Origin: Pseudomonas deceptionensis
GTDB taxonomy: Bacteria; Pseudomonadota; Gammaproteobacteria; Pseudomonadales; Pseudomonadaceae
Direction: 5' to 3'
Length of the DNA stretch: 64,000 bases
Assembly (NCBI RefSeq): GCF_900106095.1
Contig: NZ_FNUD01000002.1
Coordinates: forward strand, 2,625,501-2,689,500
In this document: one piece after another, positions 1 through 8,011 of the stretch
How positions within the stretch are numbered: the first letter of the stretch is position 1
Layout: the number at the start of each line of letters is the position of its first letter
Notes under the pieces: model-generated
What the model was told of the DNA's origin: nothing
What the model saw: only the letters and a program-made list of their open reading frames with translations
Database searches by the model: none
Translations under genes and position numbers: made by a program

Positions 1-1
1 G

Positions 2-838
2 TCATCTACCCAAGCGTGTTTAGATAACGCCTATGGTATAAGTAAAAACAAAGCAGAGAGGCTGTTGAAGGAACATTCGCAGTCAAGTGGTGCAACGGTA
101 CTGATTTACCGGTTGCCTAATGTATTTGGGAAGTGGTCGCGCCCCAATTATAATTCTGCGGTTGCTACTTTTTGCCATAACATTGCCCGTGATTTACCCA
201 TTACAGTCAATGATCCCAGTGCAAAGATTGATCTGGTCTATATAGATGATGTTGTTGAAGAGTTTGTGAGTGCTATGAGGTCCAATATGACGGGGCTTCA
301 TCAGTTAAGTATTGATGCCCACTACCAAACGACTGTGGGTGCACTTGCGGAGCAGATTCAGGCCTATAAAGACTCGCGTGTGACATTGGTGACCGAGAGA
401 GTGGGGGCTGGGCTTTGCCGAGCTCTTTATTCTACGTATTTGAGTTTTATTCCATCAGATAAATTTTCTTACTCTGTCAAAAAGTATGAAGACCCTCGAG
501 GTGTTTTTGTTGAGGTCCTAAAAACCAAAGATTCCGGGCAGTTTTCATATTTTACGGCTCACCCAGGTGTTATCCGTGGGGGACATTATCACCATACAAA
601 AACAGAAAAATTCCTTGTTGTCAAAGGCAATGCCTGTTTCAGGTTTCGACACATTGTGACCAATGAATATTATGAATTGTTTACGGATGGTGCTGTTCCG
701 GAAATTGTAGAAACAGTGCCAGGCTGGACTCATGACATCGTCAATGTAGGGGATGATGAGATGTTGGTAATGCTCTGGGCCAATGAGATTTTTGACCGTT
801 CCCGGCCTGATACCTATACATCGCAGACCGTTAATTAA
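2..838 (+). CDS. wbjC: WbjC/CapF-type UDP-sugar 4-reductase with C-terminal cupin, 5' truncated by window edge
   Basis: The reading frame is open to the left edge, so the gene starts outside the window. The frame contains an SDR catalytic YxxxK signature (Tyr codon at 32, Lys codon at 44), followed by the substrate-binding half of an SDR (RLPNVFGKW, then VYIDDVVEEF). The last ~110 residues form a cupin with a GGHYHHTK metal-binding His cluster and a WTHDI motif. This SDR-cupin arrangement is that of WbjC/CapF/FnlB, which makes UDP-2-acetamido-2,6-dideoxy-L-talose on the way to UDP-L-FucNAc. The next gene is the epimerase of the same pathway, which supports the call. A TTG at 65 is internal and not a real start. 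Confidence 0.88.
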   Translation, partial: SSTQACLDNAYGISKNKAERLLKEHSQSSGATVLIYRLPNVFGKWSRPNYNSAVATFCHNIARDLPITVNDPSAKIDLVYIDDVVEEFVSAMRSNMTGLHQLSIDAHYQTTVGALAEQIQAYKDSRVTLVTERVGAGLCRALYSTYLSFIPSDKFSYSVKKYEDPRGVFVEVLKTKDSGQFSYFTAHPGVIRGGHYHHTKTEKFLVVKGNACFRFRHIVTNEYYELFTDGAVPEIVETVPGWTHDIVNVGDDEMLVMLWANEIFDRSRPDTYTSQTVN

Positions 839-865
839 GTGGTTTTTGGCAGTCATAAGGCACAC

Positions 866-1996
866 ATGAAAAAATTAAAAGTCGTTACTGTTGTTGGTAC
901 ACGCCCCGAGATCATTCGTCTCTCTCGTGTAATTGCACGACTTGATGAACATTGCGAACACGTGTTAGTTCACACGGGGCAAAATTATGATTATGAACTC
1001 AACCAGATTTTTTTCGACGATTTAGGTATCCGCAAACCGGACCATTTTTTAAATGCAGCAGGTCAAAGCGGTGCTGAAACTATCGGGAATGTGATCATTG
1101 CGGTTGATCGTATGCTCGCGGAGGTTGAGCCCGAAGCGCTGTTGGTGTTGGGTGACACGAATAGCTGCATGGCAGTCATTCCTGCCAAACGCCGTAAGAT
1201 TCCCATCTTTCACATGGAAGCCGGTAATCGCTGTTTTGACATGCGAGTACCAGAGGAAATCAATCGTCGCATTGTTGACCACACGGCCGATATTAATCTT
1301 ACGTACAGCACGATTGCCCGCAATTACTTGTTGAGAGAGGGATTGTCTCCGGACATGGTAATTAAAACTGGTAGCCCGATGTTTGAGGTCCTGAACTATT
1401 ACCGTACGGCCATTGAAGCGTCTGATATATTGAGTCGATTACATCTTGAGTCTGGAAAGTTTTTCACGGTCAGTGCCCATCGTGAAGAAAATATCGACTC
1501 GGATAAAAACTTTACAAATCTTGTCTCTGTACTTAACGCTTTGGCTGAAACTTACAACTTGCCTGTTATTGTGTCTACCCATCCACGTACGCAAAAACGT
1601 GTTGATGCCATGGGGGTAAAGTTTCACCCAAATGTACGATTGCTCAAGCCACTAGGGTTCATGGATTATAACAAACTGCAACTGACGTCCAAAACGGTAC
1701 TGTCGGACAGTGGTACTATCAATGAAGAGTCGTCTATCCTCAATTTCCCGGCACTTAATCTAAGGGAAGCTCATGAGCGTCCAGAAGGTATGGAAGAGTC
1801 TGCGGTCATGATGGTGGGCCTTGATGTAGAACGTGTGATGCAGGCGCTCAGCATACTGCAAAGTCAGGGGCGCGGTGATGAGCGCACGTTGCGCCTTGTT
1901 GAAGACTATAGCGTGCCTAATGTTTCAGAGAAGGTTGTGCGGATCATTCATAGTTACAGGGACTATGTAATGCGTTCTGTTTGGAAAAGGTACTGA
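866..1996 (+). CDS. wbjD: UDP-2-acetamido-2,6-dideoxy-L-talose 2-epimerase (WbjD/FnlC/CapG)
   Basis: The 376-residue product belongs to the non-hydrolysing UDP-GlcNAc 2-epimerase superfamily. It shows VGTRPEIIRLSR near the N terminus, HMEAGNRCFD with RVPEEINRR in the middle, HREENID, and the SDSGTINEES nucleotide-binding loop near residue 285. EAGNRCFD is typical of the WbjD/FnlC branch rather than WecB. The enzyme performs the final step to UDP-L-FucNAc. I chose the ATG at 866, which has AAGG six bases upstream; the frame is open to a GTG at 839, directly after the wbjC stop. The following transferase gene starts five bases after the stop, so the three genes are probably one transcript. Confidence 0.9.
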   Translation: MKKLKVVTVVGTRPEIIRLSRVIARLDEHCEHVLVHTGQNYDYELNQIFFDDLGIRKPDHFLNAAGQSGAETIGNVIIAVDRMLAEVEPEALLVLGDTNSCMAVIPAKRRKIPIFHMEAGNRCFDMRVPEEINRRIVDHTADINLTYSTIARNYLLREGLSPDMVIKTGSPMFEVLNYYRTAIEASDILSRLHLESGKFFTVSAHREENIDSDKNFTNLVSVLNALAETYNLPVIVSTHPRTQKRVDAMGVKFHPNVRLLKPLGFMDYNKLQLTSKTVLSDSGTINEESSILNFPALNLREAHERPEGMEESAVMMVGLDVERVMQALSILQSQGRGDERTLRLVEDYSVPNVSEKVVRIIHSYRDYVMRSVWKRY

Positions 1997-2001
1997 TTGA
2001 T

Positions 2002-3219
2002 ATGGCAGTTCGCGTTTTGTTGATGACTCAATGGTTCGACCCAGAGCCCACATTCAAGGGTATTGTTTTTGCTCGAGAGCTCGCTCGTCAGGGGTTTGAA
2101 GTCGAGGTCATTACCGGGTTTCCAAATTACCCAGGTGGTAAGTTATACCCCGGTTATAAAATGAAGTTGTGTCAAAAAGAACAAATTGATGGTGTCAACA
2201 TAACGCGGGTTCCATTGTACCCTAGCCATGATAAAGGCAAAATTGGAAGAGTTCTGAATTATGTGACTTTTTCGATATCGTTGATGTTGTACGGTCTTTT
2301 TGCGAAAAAAGCCGATGTCATTTATTCTTACCACCCTCCTTTGACGGTTGGCATCGCTGCCGCTATTGTCGGTTTTTTTCGTCGCGTACCTGTAGTTAAT
2401 GATGTCCAGGACATGTGGCCTGATACCCTAAGTTCGACGGGAATGGTTTCAAATAAACGTGTACTTTCGCTAGTAGGGAAAGTTTGCGACTGGGTATATA
2501 AGCGGTCTGCGAAAATTGTTGTGCTCTCGCCAGGATTCAAAACACTTTTAGTCGAGCGTGGCGTACCGGCTGAAAAAATTGAAATCATTTATAATTGGTG
2601 CGCTGAGGATGCCATCAATCAATCGCAGAACGTTGAGCAGTCTGTTTTTAAAGCGGACGGAAAATTTCGGATATTGTTTGCCGGAAATATGGGGCTTGCG
2701 CAGGCATTGGATGTTGTATTGGATGCCGCCGCTCTGGTGTCAGCCCAGGTGCCAGAAATTGAATTTGTCTTCTTGGGTGGGGGGCTGGAGGTGGAAAACC
2801 TCAAGCGCTTGTCGCAGGAACGAGCACTTAATAACGTTGTTTTCTTGCCTCCCGTTTCAATGGCTGAGGTAGGGCTGTATTTATATTCGGCAGATGCCTT
2901 GCTGGTTCATCTTAAAGAAGATGACTTATTCAAGATAACCATTCCTTCGAAAACTCAGGCTTATATGGCTGCGGGAAGGCCGATACTGATGGCTGTTGAC
3001 GGCAATGCGGCCGATTTGGTGAGTAGCAGCCAAAGTGGTGTGGTTGCCAAGTCTGGTAACGCAACTTCTGTAGCGGATGCTGCAATTCAGTTGTTTCGTG
3101 CCTCAGACACTGAACGTGCGGCAATGGGTGAAAATGGAATAGCGTTCTATAAAAGTCATCTTTCCTTGGTGCGGGGTGTTGAGAAATTCGGCTCGATTTT
3201 CAAGTTGTTGGCCAATTGA
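2002..3219 (+). CDS. GT4-family glycosyltransferase, WbuB-like (probable L-FucNAc transferase)
   Basis: The 405-residue protein has a GT-B fold pattern: an N-terminal TQWFDPEPTFKG loop as in WbuB-like enzymes, a hydrophobic stretch around residues 85-130, VNDVQDMWPD, and a C-terminal donor domain with ILFAGNMGLAQ and the E..LVHLK..D region. In fnl/wbj clusters this gene follows the 2-epimerase and is thought to transfer L-FucNAc, so linkage to wbjC-wbjD supports that donor. I used the ATG at 2002; an in-frame TTG at 1981 lies inside wbjD. Acceptor and linkage cannot be read from sequence. It acts on the cytoplasmic face of the membrane on undecaprenyl-linked sugar. Confidence 0.8.
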   Translation: MAVRVLLMTQWFDPEPTFKGIVFARELARQGFEVEVITGFPNYPGGKLYPGYKMKLCQKEQIDGVNITRVPLYPSHDKGKIGRVLNYVTFSISLMLYGLFAKKADVIYSYHPPLTVGIAAAIVGFFRRVPVVNDVQDMWPDTLSSTGMVSNKRVLSLVGKVCDWVYKRSAKIVVLSPGFKTLLVERGVPAEKIEIIYNWCAEDAINQSQNVEQSVFKADGKFRILFAGNMGLAQALDVVLDAAALVSAQVPEIEFVFLGGGLEVENLKRLSQERALNNVVFLPPVSMAEVGLYLYSADALLVHLKEDDLFKITIPSKTQAYMAAGRPILMAVDGNAADLVSSSQSGVVAKSGNATSVADAAIQLFRASDTERAAMGENGIAFYKSHLSLVRGVEKFGSIFKLLAN

Positions 3220-3415
3220 TAGTATTTGACTTAGGCGTGCAAGGGTTTCTAGCAAGAGACAGTACTCAATGCTGTGTTCAATATACATCTTAATGATTAT
3301 GCTGATTTGAAATAGCTGAGAGGGGAAATGGTTCCGGTGATTGTCAAGAATGGCCCAAGCCTTTCAGGATAATGGCGTTAACTGAATTTCCTGTTAGGTT
3401 TGATAAATTTGAGTA
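3220..3415. other. Intergenic gap, nothing recognised
   Basis: This gap of about 195 bases separates the WbuB-like gene from the PglC-like gene. It is A+T rich. I see no convincing terminator, RNA or open frame in it. It may hold a promoter for the downstream genes, but no clear -35/-10 pair stands out. Confidence 0.4.
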
Positions 3416-4060
3416 ATGAGGAATTGTGCATTGAAACGCGTATTTGATATAGTTATTGCACTTTTAGGCTTGGTTGTACTGCTACCTGTCTTGGCCGTTG
3501 TGTCAATCTTGATTCGCGTAAAGCTTGGAGGACCTGTTTTTTTTACTCAGCTTCGGCCAGGCCTGAATGGTAAACCCTTCAAAATGATCAAATTCAGAAC
3601 GATGAGGGATGCTGTAGACCAAAATGGGGTTATTCTTCCTGATGCGGATAGGATGACAGCGTTTGGTCGAACATTGAGGTCTACAAGCCTTGATGAGCTT
3701 CCGGAGCTTCTGAACGTTTTGAAGGGTGACATGAGTTTGGTTGGCCCACGGCCTCTGCTGATACAGTATCTCCCCCTGTATTCTCCAGAACAAAATCGTC
3801 GCCATGAGGTGCGGCCCGGCATTACAGGTTGGGCTCAGGTCAATGGACGAAATGCACTTAGCTGGGATGAGAAATTCAAGCTTGATACCTGGTATGTCGA
3901 TAATCAGTCTTTATTATTGGACCTGAAGATATTGTTTCTCACGGTTAAAAAAGTACTTGTGAGGGAGGGCATATCGCAAGAAAATAATGCAACGATGGAA
4001 GCCTTCACAGGATCCATAGTTTTAGAACACAAAATCTCAAGTGATAGGAAACAATTATGA
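3416..4060 (+). CDS. PglC-type monotopic phosphoglycosyl transferase (initiating sugar-1-phosphate transferase)
   Basis: The protein is a bacterial sugar transferase of the short PglC class: one N-terminal hydrophobic re-entrant helix (about residues 8-35), GPVFFTQLRPG, FKMIKFRTM, the catalytic Asp-Glu pair in SLDELPELLNV, KGDMSLVGPRPLL, and RPGITGWAQVNGRN. The match to Campylobacter PglC continues through the C-terminal tail. It would transfer a sugar-1-phosphate from a UDP-sugar to undecaprenyl phosphate and so start the glycan. Together with WbpM, the DegT aminotransferase and the PglD-like acyltransferase, this suggests a bacillosamine-type first sugar. Start: ATG 3416 is given here, but TTG 3431 has AGGA eight bases upstream and yields the usual MKRVFDI N-terminus, so it may be the true start. 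Confidence 0.88.
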   Translation: MRNCALKRVFDIVIALLGLVVLLPVLAVVSILIRVKLGGPVFFTQLRPGLNGKPFKMIKFRTMRDAVDQNGVILPDADRMTAFGRTLRSTSLDELPELLNVLKGDMSLVGPRPLLIQYLPLYSPEQNRRHEVRPGITGWAQVNGRNALSWDEKFKLDTWYVDNQSLLLDLKILFLTVKKVLVREGISQENNATMEAFTGSIVLEHKISSDRKQL

Positions 4061-4263
4061 GCGATACAATTTTGCGTTTGATTGAAGAATCGATGGAAGC
4101 GGATGAAAATACGATTTCTCTTGGTCAGCCATTAGACTGGGATTCCATTGCAATCGTAACTTTTATGGCTTTGGTTGATGAGCGTCTTAATAAGACAATT
4201 TCTGCAGATCGCCTGAATAAGTGTGAGACCGTAGATCAGGTTGTAGAGTTACTGGCAGCTTGA
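4057..4263 (+). CDS. Small acyl carrier protein
   Basis: The 68-residue acidic protein carries the DWDSIAIVTF motif; Ser30 is the expected 4'-phosphopantetheine site. Predicted helices before and after this serine fit a four-helix carrier protein, slightly shorter than AcpP. Its ATG overlaps the stop of the PglC-like gene (ATGA at 4057-4060), so translation is probably coupled. It sits beside two KASIII-like synthases and a FabG-like reductase, so it most likely carries a dedicated short acyl chain used to decorate a sugar rather than serving general lipid synthesis. The cargo is an inference. Confidence 0.85.
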   Translation: MSDTILRLIEESMEADENTISLGQPLDWDSIAIVTFMALVDERLNKTISADRLNKCETVDQVVELLAA

Positions 4264-4295
4264 CTATAAGTCTGTGCGGGCTGTCGATGTATTAG

Positions 4296-4322
4296 TGCTC
4301 AACTGGATGTGTCAGTTGAGCA
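4296..4322 (+). terminator. Strong hairpin after the ACP gene
   Basis: A 10-bp perfect inverted repeat (TGCTCAACTG and CAGTTGAGCA) has a 7-base loop and is followed by a moderately T-rich stretch. It lies 32 bases after the ACP stop and about 100 bases before the Rieske gene. It could terminate or attenuate the upstream transcript, or protect its 3' end. Confidence 0.55.
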
Positions 4323-4423
4323 TTTGCATTTCTGGCTGATGTGCATCAGTGCAGTGTCGGTGAGTATTCACAGCATGCTTGATATATTTTTTGAGCGTGC
4401 GGTGCCAAGAGGGCGTATTGAGT

Positions 4424-5455
4424 ATGGGTGCTTTGGATTCTGTTAAAATATCTGATGATTTGATCAGGTCGTATTGGCACCCCATTGGGCATAAGTCAGA
4501 ACTCGCTAATGATCGGGATTATGTCAGGTTTGAGATCAAGGATTTCGAAGTTGTTATTATCAATGATAAAGGGAGTTTTGTCGCGTTTGATAACCTTTGC
4601 CCGCACAGAGGTGCGCGTTTTTTTACCGATGATTTTGGCAACAGTATCGTAAAGTGTCTCTATCACGGCTGGAGCTATTCGCGTGGCAAAGTAAACGTAG
4701 CAGGCATAAAAACCTTTCAGGGGTGTGGTATTGAACATGCTGCCCTAAAAGAATTTCATTTAGAGGCGTACGGTGATTTTTTATTTTTCGCGATTGATCC
4801 AAAGACGAGTTTGTCAGAACAATTAGGTCCGGAGATATCTTCGGTTCTGCAAAAAGTTGGCGGTGATATTGATTCCTGTGCAGACTTCAATCGATATCCT
4901 TTTCAATGTGATTGGACTATCGCTTTAGAGAATGCTTTAGAACCCTATCATATACCATTAATACATTCGGATACTTTGGCAACGCTGCAGTTAGGTATTG
5001 GTGTTAATGAGTTTTTCGGTGAGAATTCTATTTGGTATTCGCCTGTTGAAAATGAGAAGGTAGAGAAGCGTCTTAAAAGTTTAAATCGATTTTATGCGAC
5101 TACGGACCCTTATCCTGGGTATATGAGTATTTTTCTTTTTCCGTTTTCCATGATCTCCTCAACGTTCGGATACTCTTATTCGGTTCAAAATTTTTTTCCT
5201 TCGACTTCGATCGATAGTACTTTCTTCACTAGTCGCCTTTATCCTGCAAAAAATAGTGACCCTCGGTACAAAGAAATGACATCGGGTTTTGTGCAATCCA
5301 GTGCCGATATTAATAGAAAGATTTTTGAGGAGGATCATCAGATTTGCAGGCGGATTCCAAGTAAGTCGTGGTCAACATCGGCGCCTAAATTTACTAGTAC
5401 TCTCGAACAAAAATTGCTCCATTTCCGGGCATCTTGTGAAAAGTGGAATAAATAG
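4424..5455 (+). CDS. Rieske non-heme iron oxygenase (ring-hydroxylating dioxygenase alpha-subunit-like)
   Basis: The 343-residue protein has an N-terminal Rieske [2Fe-2S] domain with CPHRGAR (Cys59, His61) and CLYHGWSY (Cys78, His81). The catalytic domain shows NALEPYHIPLIH, giving His176 and His181 as mononuclear iron ligands with Glu173 in the bridging acidic position. It is therefore probably an active oxygenase, but no reductase or ferredoxin partner is encoded nearby. The ATG at 4424 follows GAGGG by about ten bases; the frame extends upstream to a TTG at 4379. The gene is among the most A+T-rich here. Position between the ACP and a KASIII gene suggests that it hydroxylates or otherwise oxidises the acyl chain or the sugar; the substrate is unknown. 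Confidence 0.85.
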   Translation: MGALDSVKISDDLIRSYWHPIGHKSELANDRDYVRFEIKDFEVVIINDKGSFVAFDNLCPHRGARFFTDDFGNSIVKCLYHGWSYSRGKVNVAGIKTFQGCGIEHAALKEFHLEAYGDFLFFAIDPKTSLSEQLGPEISSVLQKVGGDIDSCADFNRYPFQCDWTIALENALEPYHIPLIHSDTLATLQLGIGVNEFFGENSIWYSPVENEKVEKRLKSLNRFYATTDPYPGYMSIFLFPFSMISSTFGYSYSVQNFFPSTSIDSTFFTSRLYPAKNSDPRYKEMTSGFVQSSADINRKIFEEDHQICRRIPSKSWSTSAPKFTSTLEQKLLHFRASCEKWNK

Positions 5456-5504
5456 TCATCTTTGATTTATTATGAATCTGCAGTGTTTGGAATAGGAGAG
5501 TGGA

Positions 5505-6587
5505 ATGACATCCAATAATCAAGTTCGATGGGTCAAAAATGTTCGAATTAAAGGGCTCGCCTGTGCCTTGCCTGAAAAGGTAGAGGAGGTGGCGTCCTTG
5601 AGCGAAGTTTTTGGCGCCGACAATATCAATAAAATTATTGGTAGTACAGGAGTTGAACGCCGCCACGTCGTCTTGGATGAATGCTCTTCTGATCTGTGTT
5701 TTTCTGCAGCAGAGCGACTCATTGTAGATCTCGGAATTGATAAAAGCTCTATTGATACCCTGATATTCGTTTCACAAACCCATGACTACACGCTCCCGGC
5801 TACAGCCTGTGTTTTGCAGAAACGACTAGGCCTGCCCATGCACACGGCTGCGTTTGATGTCGCCATGGGGTGTTCAGGATATGTATACGGACTGTGGATG
5901 GCTGCCTCTTTGTTGTCTGGCGGTGGCAGCAAGCGCGCGCTTTTATTGGTAGGCGATACTATCAGCAAGATCGTTTCCCCTGATGACAGGGCTGTAGCTG
6001 CCTTATTTGGAGATGCAGGCACAGCAACTCTTATTGACCATGATACGGACGCTCCTGCTATTCCATTTGTCATGGGCACGGATGGGCGTGGAGCACAGAA
6101 TCTGGTAGTCCCTGCAGGTGGTTATAGAGACCGCAGCGGTAAATCTGTGCAAACGAGTGAAGAGGGCGTTCGGGGGCCATATGATTTGTACATGAATGGG
6201 GCTGAAATTTTCGCATTCACTCTCGCTCGCGTTCCTGCTCTAGTGAGTGCTCTGCACGAGGCTAACCAAGAAAGTGGGGAAGCCATTGACAAATATGTGT
6301 TCCATCAAGCTAACCGTTTCATGCTCGATCACCTGGTAAAAAGAATGAAGCTCGAGCGAGAGAAGGTGGTGCTTGATGTCAAGGATGTTGGTAATACAAG
6401 TTGCGCCTCGATTCCATTGGCGATCAGTTTGCACAAGGGCAAGATGGGCGGACATATTTCCGGTCGTTTTATGCTTGCAGGCTTTGGTGTCGGTTATTCG
6501 TGGGCAGGTTGTGTTGCTGAGTTTGATAATGTGTGGATCAGCCCTTTGACTGTAACTCCAAGCATCAGCGCAGGGACCGCTATATGA
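5505..6587 (+). CDS. KASIII (FabH)-like 3-oxoacyl-ACP synthase, copy A
   Basis: The 360-residue thiolase-fold protein keeps the full KASIII triad: Cys123 in MGCSGYVYG, His267 in FHQANRFM, and Asn297 in VGNTSC. The C-terminal GFGVGYSWAG glycine-rich loop is also present. Such enzymes condense acetyl-CoA (or another acyl-CoA) with malonyl-ACP to give a 3-oxoacyl-ACP. An AGGAGAG ribosome site precedes the ATG by a few bases. Its stop overlaps the next start (ATGA at 6584-6587), coupling it to the reductase. With the ACP and reductase it can make a 3-hydroxyacyl-ACP, for example 3-hydroxybutyryl; the chain identity is inferred. Confidence 0.88.
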   Translation: MTSNNQVRWVKNVRIKGLACALPEKVEEVASLSEVFGADNINKIIGSTGVERRHVVLDECSSDLCFSAAERLIVDLGIDKSSIDTLIFVSQTHDYTLPATACVLQKRLGLPMHTAAFDVAMGCSGYVYGLWMAASLLSGGGSKRALLLVGDTISKIVSPDDRAVAALFGDAGTATLIDHDTDAPAIPFVMGTDGRGAQNLVVPAGGYRDRSGKSVQTSEEGVRGPYDLYMNGAEIFAFTLARVPALVSALHEANQESGEAIDKYVFHQANRFMLDHLVKRMKLEREKVVLDVKDVGNTSCASIPLAISLHKGKMGGHISGRFMLAGFGVGYSWAGCVAEFDNVWISPLTVTPSISAGTAI

Positions 6588-7345
6588 CGCAGTTCAATCC
6601 TTTTTCCTTGTCTGGCAAGCATGTTCTGGTTACCGGCGCTTCTTCTGGCATCGGACGTGAGGTTGCCATATGGCTCAGCAAGCAGGGAGCGACGGTTACT
6701 TTGGCTGCACGGGATGTAAGTCGTCTCGAGGCAACACTTGTGAGGATGGACGGTATTGGCCATAGACTCGAGGTTATTGATTTCCTGGGAGGTACTGACG
6801 TGCCTCAATGGTTGAAGTCGGTAGCCAAGATGTCTTCGCCCTTTGATGGCCTGGTGCATGCCGCCGGCGTGCAAATGCCGATGCCTATTCGTGCTACCAG
6901 CATGGGTCATTGGGAAAAAATAATGTCGACAAATGTCACCTCCGGGTTTTCATTGATAAAGGCATTTCGTCAAAAAGGTGTTTGTAACCCCGATTCAAGT
7001 ATTGTTCTGATTTCTTCAGTAATGGCTCAATCCGGAGAGCCGGCTTTGCTTGGCTATTGCGCCAGTAAAGGCGCTGTTGAAGCCATGGTCAGGGCCGCAG
7101 CTGTTGAGTTGGCTCGCGAAGGGATTCGTGTCAACGCAATTGCTCCTGGCGTTGTCCAGACTGAGCTCGTTGACGCTTTGGAGAGCCTTGTTGGTTCTGA
7201 TTCTATGAAGGCAATCGAGCAGCGGCATCCATTGGGCTTTGGCAAGGCTCAAGACGTTGCCTATGCCGCGAATTATTTATTGTCCCCGGCTGCCAGTTGG
7301 GTTACGGGCACCACTTTGGTTGTTGATGGGGGATACCTGGCATGA
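6584..7345 (+). CDS. FabG-like short-chain dehydrogenase/reductase (3-oxoacyl-ACP reductase)
   Basis: The 253-residue classical SDR has TGASSGIG at residues 17-24 for NADP(H), a catalytic Ser in LISSVMAQSG, Tyr158 and Lys162 in YCASK, and the C-terminal VTGTTLVVDGGY typical of FabG-like enzymes. The ATG at 6584 overlaps the KASIII stop; the longer frame to 6533 would add an unlikely tail. Expected role: reduce the 3-oxoacyl-ACP formed by the neighbouring KASIII enzymes to a 3-hydroxyacyl-ACP. It also overlaps the next gene by an ATGA, so this trio is tightly coupled. Action on a sugar keto group instead cannot be excluded. Confidence 0.85.
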   Translation: MTQFNPFSLSGKHVLVTGASSGIGREVAIWLSKQGATVTLAARDVSRLEATLVRMDGIGHRLEVIDFLGGTDVPQWLKSVAKMSSPFDGLVHAAGVQMPMPIRATSMGHWEKIMSTNVTSGFSLIKAFRQKGVCNPDSSIVLISSVMAQSGEPALLGYCASKGAVEAMVRAAAVELAREGIRVNAIAPGVVQTELVDALESLVGSDSMKAIEQRHPLGFGKAQDVAYAANYLLSPAASWVTGTTLVVDGGYLA

Positions 7346-8007
7346 CTACGACCAAGAAGCTGGTCATCATGGGGGCTGGAGGTTTTGGTCGTGAGGTTCA
7401 TGCCTGGCTCTTGGACTCGATCAAAAATGGTGCCTGCAGAGCCACAAGTGAAACTGTCTGGGAAATCGCCGGTTTTATTGATGATGTCAGCAATGCGCCC
7501 GATATCTTTTCCGGATTGCCGCCGATCTTGTCAAAAATTGATGGGTACATTCCTGAACCCGATACCTATGTTGTTTGTGCGATTGCCAACCCAGCAGCAA
7601 AAAAGCTGTTGACTGAAAAGTTGGTAGCCAAAGGGGTTGAATTTTTTACACTTATTCACTCAACTGTCGTGATTGGAACCAACGTAGTGATTGGCAAGGG
7701 AGCTGTCATTTGCCCGTTCACTGTATTGTCCACGGATCTTAGTGTGGGTGATTTTGTGACCATCAACTCGGGTTGTACCATCGGGCACGATGCACGGATC
7801 GCAGATTACTGCACGTTGAGTGGCCACTGTGATGTTACCGGTGGTGTGACATTGCAAGAGGGCGCTTTTCTAGGCTCGCACGCAGTCATTGTGCCTAAAG
7901 TTGTGGTCGGGGAATATTCGGTCGTGGGCGCAGGTAGCGTGGTGATAAGAAAAGTCGCACCGGGTGTGACAGTTTTTGGTGTTCCAGCCAAACGTATTTC
8001 GGGATAA
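7342..8007 (+). CDS. PglD/NeuD-type left-handed beta-helix sugar N-acyltransferase
   Basis: The 221-residue protein has the Rossmann-like N-terminal half of the NeuD/PglD family (VIMGAGGFGREV) and hexapeptide repeats from about residue 105 (VVIGTNVVIGKGAVI and following). His149 in CTIGHDARI aligns with the catalytic His of PglD, and the protein ends with the family's GVPAKRI. PglD acetylates the 4-amino group of UDP-4-amino sugars with acetyl-CoA. Here the flanking ACP, KASIII and reductase genes suggest the donor is an acyl-ACP. It overlaps the reductase stop by an ATGA, and the next gene starts four bases after its stop. Confidence 0.86.
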   Translation: MTTTKKLVIMGAGGFGREVHAWLLDSIKNGACRATSETVWEIAGFIDDVSNAPDIFSGLPPILSKIDGYIPEPDTYVVCAIANPAAKKLLTEKLVAKGVEFFTLIHSTVVIGTNVVIGKGAVICPFTVLSTDLSVGDFVTINSGCTIGHDARIADYCTLSGHCDVTGGVTLQEGAFLGSHAVIVPKVVVGEYSVVGAGSVVIRKVAPGVTVFGVPAKRISG

Positions 8008-8011
8008 ATAT

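Noticed and set aside
3220..3415. Small gene in the gap before the PglC-like gene
   Set aside because: Only short frames without ribosome sites or family features; left as intergenic.
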